From Candidatus Nanohalarchaeota archaeon (lineage in GTDB: Archaea > EX4484-52 > B79-G9): 9,763 nucleotides of DNA. Each line of letters opens with the position of its first letter. The first letter of the stretch is position 1. Of the stretch, positions 5,764 through 9,763 are shown one piece after another. The stretch is from NCBI GenBank assembly GCA_003660865.1, contig QMVA01000034.1, positions 1 through 9,763 on the forward strand. The letters are read 5' to 3'. The position numbers were made by a program, and so were the translations under genes. The notes under the pieces are model-generated. The model was not told the origin of the DNA, did no database searches, and worked only from the letters and a program-made list of their open reading frames with translations.

Positions 5764-5773
5764 TATTAATACT
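5764..5773 (-). promoter_or_regulatory. Candidate TATA box of tmk, leaderless start
   Basis: The minus strand reads AGTATTAATA, centred about 28 bases before the ATG at 5740. RNA would start at or next to the start codon. Confidence 0.45.
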
Positions 5774-5797
5774 TATGGATTAGGGTTTTTAGAGGAT

Positions 5798-6451
5798 TTA
5801 TTTTGCATATACCAGAAGGAAGTTGGTCTTTCGGGTAGGGCGCACTAATGCAGAGATAGCCACATCTGACTCCAAATGTCTTAATGTCAACGGATATATG
5901 GAATTATTTATAAAGTCAGAATGGTCATCTACATGAAATTTTAGGGATGAAGCAGATGCGAGGTTCATGTACCTATTTAGTAAGTTTTCGTCACCCTCTA
6001 ATGCTTCTAACCATGCTTTTTTTCCATCTTCTTCTATTTCGAAATATCTGCCGTCATAAATCTCTTCTGCTTTTAATGAAGAGTAATGTGTTTTTAGCCC
6101 TCCATCGATTAAATCTTTAGAATGTTCGAGCAAATCTTGTGAAACAGGAGCTAGTTTTATGCGATATGCAGTGTAATATTTTTCATTTGTAGTATCACCA
6201 ACTTTGTAAGTCATATATGCGACAGCGCTTGCAGTGCTTATGTCTGGTTTTAGTGGAGAGTCATTGCCGGACTTGTGAGCATCGATTATGGCTCTAATTG
6301 TTTCTTCGATGGATAATGGTCTCCAACATTGTTTTTTGTATTGATGATAGTTCGGATCTAATATTCCCTGTTCGCCCAAGGACATGATTTCCTGAATACC
6401 TTTATGATAATTATCTGCTGTAAGGATTTTGTAGTCCGATATTTGTTTCAT
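5798..6451 (-). CDS. Unrecognised 217-residue soluble protein
   Basis: I do not recognise this protein. It is a clear coding frame with no signal peptide, membrane segment or cysteine motif (one Cys only). The N-terminal half is mixed charge and helical in character (residues 1-70); the second half contains acidic stretches (EEIYDGRYFEIEEDGKKAW) and ends in an arginine and lysine tail before FLLVYAK. The ATG at 6451 lies about 25-30 bases after an AT-rich box at 6474-6486 with no ribosome binding site between, so it is probably leaderless. It sits between thymidylate kinase and the helicase but its composition differs from both: the plus strand over it has no G/T bias and it uses more GAA, AAA and ATA. 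This suggests it was inserted between two native genes. The intergenic region with the helicase is divergent and holds a candidate operator. Confidence 0.75.
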   Translation of the reverse strand: MKQISDYKILTADNYHKGIQEIMSLGEQGILDPNYHQYKKQCWRPLSIEETIRAIIDAHKSGNDSPLKPDISTASAVAYMTYKVGDTTNEKYYTAYRIKLAPVSQDLLEHSKDLIDGGLKTHYSSLKAEEIYDGRYFEIEEDGKKAWLEALEGDENLLNRYMNLASASSLKFHVDDHSDFINNSIYPLTLRHLESDVAISALVRPTRKTNFLLVYAK

Positions 6452-6473
6452 GCTGGGTGACTGATGGAGAAAA

Positions 6474-6486
6474 ATTTAAATATATT
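6474..6486 (-). promoter_or_regulatory. Candidate TATA box of the 217-residue gene
   Basis: The minus strand reads AAATATATTTAAA-like sequence, centred about 28 bases before the ATG at 6451, consistent with a leaderless transcript. Confidence 0.5.
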
Positions 6487-6507
6487 TTGTTCTCATTTAG
6501 CGGTGTA

Positions 6508-6534
6508 AATGATTGGTGATTATAGAAAATCATT
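6508..6534. repeat. Inverted repeat in the divergent promoter region, possible operator
   Basis: AATGATT (6508-6514) and AATCATT (6528-6534) are perfect inverted arms with a 13-base spacer. They lie between the TATA boxes of the 217-residue gene and the helicase gene and could bind a regulator of either. A 7-base arm can occur by chance in AT-rich DNA. Confidence 0.3.
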
Positions 6535-6558
6535 CAATGTCTATGCGAGGGAAAATAA

Positions 6559-6567
6559 GTTAAATTA
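6559..6567 (+). promoter_or_regulatory. Candidate TATA box of the helicase gene, leaderless start
   Basis: GTTAAATTA is centred 24 bases before the ATG at 6587. There is no ribosome binding site before that ATG or before the GTG at 6578, which supports a leaderless mRNA starting at 6587. Confidence 0.45.
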
Positions 6568-6586
6568 ATGCGCGAAAGTGTGTGTT

Positions 6587-8830
6587 ATGAGTACTCGGCA
6601 TGACGACGATGAGTTTATGGATGTTTCAGAGGTTGTTAAGTTAGGGATTCCCTCTAAGGTTGTTTCGGTTTTTGAGAGGGAGGGGATTACCCGGTTTAAC
6701 CCGCCGCAGAAGATGGCGCTTGATTCCGGGTTGCTTGATGGCAAGAATATGGTTGTTGCGTGCCCTACGGCTTCGGGGAAGACTATTATTGCTGAGCTTG
6801 CTATTGTGAATATGGTGCTGAACCTTAAGAAGAAGGCGGTTTATATTGTGCCGCTTAAGGCGCTGGGTTCTGAGAAGTATAAGGAGTTTCGGGAGAAGTA
6901 CGAGGGGATGGGTGTCAAGGTTGCGCTTTCTATGGGAGGGCATGATTCGAAGGAGAAGTGGCTTGCGGAGTATGATGTGATCATTGTTACGTGTGAGAAG
7001 CTGGATAGCCTTATCAGGCACGGAATTGATTGGGTGCGCGATATCGGGCTTGTGGTCTGTGATGAGATTCATCTTTTGAATGATGTTTCGAGGGGGCCTA
7101 CCCTGGAGGTCACTATTACGAGGCTCCGGGATTTGACCCAGTTCCAGATTCTTGGGCTGTCGGCTACTATCAATAATAGTGATGAGCTTTCGGGGTGGCT
7201 TGGAGCTTCGCTTGTGAAGTCAGATTACAGGCCGGTTGAGCTTGCGGTCGGGGCTTATTATGACTGCAAGATGTATTTTAAGGGGGAAACGCAGGAGGTA
7301 GGCAAAATGAGTGACAGCCTGCTTGCGCTGATTGAGCATATTGTGGCTTCGGGGAAGCAGGCGATTGTGTTTGTCAATTCGAGACCGAGTGCGGAGAGCC
7401 AGGCTGAGTGGGCGGGGACGGTTACGAAGAAGTATTCCAAGGGGATGGATAAGGTTTCTTCTTCTGTGCTTTCGGCTGTCGGACAGCCTACTAAGCAGTG
7501 CCGGAGGCTTGCAAGGATTGTTTCGGATGGTGCTGCGTTTCATCATGCGGGGCTTGCGCCTAAGCAGAAGGATATTGTTGAGGAGAATTTTAAGAATGGT
7601 AAGATTAAGGTTATTTGCGCTACGCCTACGCTTGCGGCAGGGGTTAATCTTCCTGCGGCTTATGTTGTTGTGAGGGATCTTTCCCGGTATATGGGGGGGT
7701 ATGGGATGCGGCCGATTCCGGTGCTTGAGTTTCAGCAGATGGCGGGGCGGGCGGGGAGACCGAAGTATGATGATAAGGGTGTTGCGCTTGCGTGTGCCAA
7801 GAGTGAGTATGATGTTGAGCGGGTGATGGATGAGTATGTTAATGCAGAATGTGAGAAGATTTTTTCGAAGCTTTCTTTAGAGCCTGTTTTGCGTTCGCAC
7901 ATCCTTTCTTTGATTGCTACAGGGCATGTCTATAGTGACAGGCAGTTGATGGATTTTATGGAGAAGACGTTCTATGCGTTCCAGTATAATGATCTTTTTG
8001 AGCTTGAACGTAATGTAAGTAAGGTTGTTGATATGCTCGGTGATTATAAGCTGGTTGAGTGGAGTGAGGAGGGTGATATTTCGAGTCCGTCGCTTTTCCA
8101 GAGTGCAAATTCTTATCATGCGGTTCGGAAGATGAGGGCGACTGTGCTTGGGAGGCGGGTTGCTGAGCTTTATGTTGATCCTGTGACTGCGTGGCTTTTT
8201 GTGCATGCAATACGGAAATGTGCGTCTATGAGGGTTTCTGAGATTGGGCTTTTGCATCTTGTCTGTTCTGCGCTTGAGATGAGGCCGCGGCTTCGCGTGG
8301 GTAAAGGGGATTATGAGTGGATTTACGAGGAGGCTGAGAAGGTTTCGGGGAGGCTGATTGTGCCTGATTTTGCGCGGGCGGATGAGGATGTGTTTCTTTC
8401 TGCGTTTAAGACGGCTTCTGCGCTTGATGCATGGATTGATGAGAGGTCAGAGGATTTTTTGATGGATAGGTTTCGGATGAGCCCGGGGGAGCTTCGGGCG
8501 AAGCTTGATAATTGTGACTGGCTGCTTTATGCTGTGTCTGAGATTGCGTTTATCTGCGGTTCTGAGGGATTGCGAGGGGTTATTGATGAGCTTCGGGTGC
8601 GGTTGAAGTATGGGGTTCGAGCGGAGTTGAGGGAGCTTGTGCGGATCCGCGGGATCGGGAGGGTTAAGGCGCGTGCGCTTTTTAAGATCGGGGTTTCGGA
8701 TTTGACTTCTGTTCGTGAGGTTGGCTTTTCGGAGCTTGTCCGGGCGGTGGGGCAGAAGAGCGCTGAGGCGCTTAAGAAGAAGGTCGGGGATGATGTGACT
8801 AAATTGAAGGCGCAGAGGCGGTTCAGGTGA
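6587..8830 (+). CDS. hel308: Hel308-family superfamily 2 DNA helicase
   Basis: A 747-residue ATP-dependent 3'-5' DNA helicase of the archaeal Hel308 (Ski2-like) family, which unwinds the lagging strand at stalled forks during repair and restart. Motifs, numbered from this start: FNPPQ Q-motif (37-41), Walker A TASGKT (61-66), PLKAL (89-93), TCEKLD motif Ib (135-140), Walker B DEIH (159-162), SATI motif III (192-195), FHHAGL (318-323), TPTLAAGVNLPA (346-357) and motif VI QMAGRAGRP (384-392). A long helical region follows (winged-helix and ratchet domains of the family). A helix-hairpin-helix (VRIRGIGRVKARAL) lies near 685-698, and the basic tail ends in QRRFR. The frame is open to a GTG at 6578, but ATG 6587 fits the TATA spacing. 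Codon use is strongly biased to GAG, AAG, CTT and GCG. It is a single gene, divergent from the 217-residue gene. Length and all motifs fit an active helicase. Confidence 0.93.
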   Translation: MSTRHDDDEFMDVSEVVKLGIPSKVVSVFEREGITRFNPPQKMALDSGLLDGKNMVVACPTASGKTIIAELAIVNMVLNLKKKAVYIVPLKALGSEKYKEFREKYEGMGVKVALSMGGHDSKEKWLAEYDVIIVTCEKLDSLIRHGIDWVRDIGLVVCDEIHLLNDVSRGPTLEVTITRLRDLTQFQILGLSATINNSDELSGWLGASLVKSDYRPVELAVGAYYDCKMYFKGETQEVGKMSDSLLALIEHIVASGKQAIVFVNSRPSAESQAEWAGTVTKKYSKGMDKVSSSVLSAVGQPTKQCRRLARIVSDGAAFHHAGLAPKQKDIVEENFKNGKIKVICATPTLAAGVNLPAAYVVVRDLSRYMGGYGMRPIPVLEFQQMAGRAGRPKYDDKGVALACAKSEYDVERVMDEYVNAECEKIFSKLSLEPVLRSHILSLIATGHVYSDRQLMDFMEKTFYAFQYNDLFELERNVSKVVDMLGDYKLVEWSEEGDISSPSLFQSANSYHAVRKMRATVLGRRVAELYVDPVTAWLFVHAIRKCASMRVSEIGLLHLVCSALEMRPRLRVGKGDYEWIYEEAEKVSGRLIVPDFARADEDVFLSAFKTASALDAWIDERSEDFLMDRFRMSPGELRAKLDNCDWLLYAVSEIAFICGSEGLRGVIDELRVRLKYGVRAELRELVRIRGIGRVKARALFKIGVSDLTSVREVGFSELVRAVGQKSAEALKKKVGDDVTKLKAQRRFR

Positions 8831-8883
8831 GGGTTTTAGTAATGTGTTTTATTGCTTTTCGGATGAAAATCTATTCTTGCGTA

Positions 8884-8890
8884 TTTTTTT
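8884..8890 (+). terminator. T-run, probable terminator of the helicase transcript
   Basis: Seven T in a row about 55 bases after the helicase stop codon, following shorter T-runs. Confidence 0.4.
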
Positions 8891-8895
8891 GTTAT

Positions 8896-8907
8896 TGAGT
8901 CGACTCA
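8896..8907. promoter_or_regulatory. Perfect palindrome TGAGTCGACTCA, candidate operator
   Basis: A 12-base perfect palindrome that ends 13 bases before the candidate TATA box of the 176-residue gene. The position suits a dimeric regulator of that gene. Its GC content is higher than its AT-rich surroundings. Confidence 0.45.
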
Positions 8908-8920
8908 TTGGATGTAGAAA

Positions 8921-8930
8921 GGAATAAAAA
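8921..8930 (+). promoter_or_regulatory. Candidate TATA box of the 176-residue gene
   Basis: GGAATAAAAA predicts an RNA start near 8950 and a leader of about 45 bases. Confidence 0.35.
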
Positions 8931-8983
8931 GGTTTCTGATGTTATTACGCTATCGAAGTAAATATTACAACATAGAAGTAAAT

Positions 8984-8991
8984 GAGGTGAT
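8984..8991 (+). promoter_or_regulatory. Ribosome binding site GAGGTGAT
   Basis: A full match to the complement of the archaeal 16S rRNA tail, 3 bases before the ATG at 8995. The same octamer core, GAGGTGAT, starts the outer stem of the small RNA at 4498. Confidence 0.7.
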
Positions 8992-8994
8992 TTT

Positions 8995-9525
8995 ATGAAG
9001 TTTTTTGATTTTGACCCTGAAAAGGTGCCTAAAGAGATAAAGATTTTTGATGTGGAACCTGTAGCGCATGAATATGGTGAAGGAGAAGGGCCTGTTAGTA
9101 AATGGGTGAATAACTATGTCGGTGTTGAAAGTGTTACTGCTGGACCATATACAATTGATTTGATTGAGAAAACTCAGGGTGAGAAAAAGAATAGAGATGT
9201 AGAGTATGTACTGAGTATCAGTTTTGCTATTGGCGGGAATAAAATACCCGGTTATCAATCAATTCCTCTTAATGTCATAAAAAAGATTGTTGAGCACAAT
9301 AAAGTAAAAGAAATTCCTGTAGACTATTATCCCGAAGTAAAAGAAATTTTTGATAATCTTACATACGTAGGTACCACGGAGCGCAGTGGAATTACTCTTC
9401 TTTGTATGCTTGCAGATGGGAAAAATGCGGTTGTTTTTGATGGTTATGATTCTGCGCTTATATCACCTGTTCCTGAAGCGAGTACGGAAGCAATTGATGC
9501 GATTCTGGAAGCTAAAAGTGAATAG
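8995..9525 (+). CDS. Unrecognised 176-residue acidic protein
   Basis: I do not recognise this protein. It is acidic, rich in Glu, Asp and Val, with one Cys and no signal peptide or membrane segment. The sequence alternates short strands and loops (IKIFDVEPV, YTIDLIEK, YVLSISFAI, AVVFDGYD), suggesting a compact mixed alpha/beta fold. The start is firm because GAGGTGAT precedes the ATG. It has its own candidate promoter and a palindrome upstream, and it ends 5 bases before the stop of the convergent minus-strand frame at 9531. It prefers GAA, AAA and ATA where the helicase gene next door uses GAG and AAG, so it probably arrived separately. Confidence 0.75.
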   Translation: MKFFDFDPEKVPKEIKIFDVEPVAHEYGEGEGPVSKWVNNYVGVESVTAGPYTIDLIEKTQGEKKNRDVEYVLSISFAIGGNKIPGYQSIPLNVIKKIVEHNKVKEIPVDYYPEVKEIFDNLTYVGTTERSGITLLCMLADGKNAVVFDGYDSALISPVPEASTEAIDAILEAKSE

Positions 9526-9530
9526 CCTGA

Positions 9531-9762
9531 TCAGGAATTTACAAGAGTATCGTAGTCCAGTTTGCCGTATTTCAGTATCAGGGAGATTGGGTACAGGGCG
9601 CCTAGTACGGGCAGGGGGTCTTTTATTGAGAGGACGTCTATGTATCTTAACTTCGCCACTTCAGTATAATTTTCTTCTTTTCTTCCCTACAGGCATTTGA
9701 CAGTTAGGCTTTTTCACCCCCAAATCCGCTTTAATGAGATCGTAATTTTCAAAAATCGCCCA
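9531..9762 (-). pseudogene. Frameshifted C-terminal part of an unrecognised gene (runs off right edge)
   Basis: Two minus-strand frames join into one protein. From the edge, a frame starting WAIFENYDLIKADLGVKK runs to a TGA at 9661-9663. A second frame, one base out of register, is open from the TAG at 9687-9689 and ends at a TGA at 9531-9533; it includes RYIDVLSIKDPLPVLGALYP. Reading through with one base removed from the A-run at 9678-9681 (or the one at 9670-9673) gives a continuous sequence QMPVGKKEENYTEVAKLR. The codons (GAC, CTC, CTG, CCC on the minus strand) keep the plus strand G-rich, as in the native genes. I do not recognise the family. Either the gene is decaying or the base run was misread in sequencing or assembly. 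Confidence 0.6.
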
Positions 9763-9763
9763 A

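Larger units (their letters stand above)
8831..8994. other. Intergenic region between helicase and 176-residue gene
   Basis: It holds a T7 run at 8884-8890 that can end the helicase transcript, a perfect 12-base palindrome (8896-8907), an A-rich TATA-like box (8921-8930) and the ribosome binding site at 8984-8991. Confidence 0.5.

Noticed and set aside
6578..6586. GTG start three codons upstream for the helicase
   Set aside because: The TATA box spacing predicts RNA beginning at about 6587, and there is no ribosome binding site before the GTG.

Overview
The window looks archaeal. It encodes a Hel308-type DNA repair helicase, a thymidylate kinase and a radical SAM protein of an archaeal type (COG2108-like). 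Most genes and RNAs have an AT-rich TATA box about 25 bases before a start codon or inferred RNA start. Several genes appear to be leaderless; others have GGAG or GAGGTGAT ribosome binding sites. The lineage cannot be settled by eye. A DPANN or euryarchaeal origin is only a guess.

Layout, left to right. (1) The left edge holds a short C-terminal coding remnant that resembles an insertion-sequence transposase. (2) A minus-strand gene for an unrecognised 486-residue protein follows (278-1738). (3) It is divergent from a plus-strand radical SAM gene (1957-2997). (4) A 440-base gap with two candidate promoters leads to a multi-pass membrane protein gene (3438-4289). (5) An 870-base non-coding stretch (4290-5158) contains two tandem, diverged copies of a small structured RNA. 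Each copy has its own TATA box, a tandem 10-base repeat at its 5' end, nested stems and a T-run. (6) Thymidylate kinase (5159-5740) and an unrecognised 217-residue protein (5798-6451) lie on the minus strand. (7) The Hel308 helicase gene (6587-8830) lies on the plus strand. (8) A small unrecognised protein gene (8995-9525) lies tail to tail with a frameshifted minus-strand gene that runs off the right edge (9531-9762).

The genes are mostly singletons with their own promoters rather than an operon, so no shared pathway is evident. Two compositional classes are visible. The radical SAM, membrane, thymidylate kinase and helicase genes, with the RNA region, have a plus strand rich in G and T whichever way the gene points, and the plus-strand genes prefer GAG, AAG and CTT. 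The three unrecognised proteins (278-1738, 5798-6451, 8995-9525) lack this bias and use more GAA and AAA, so they look like later arrivals. The most interesting element is the RNA pair at about 4459-5075, which I could not match to any RNA family I know.
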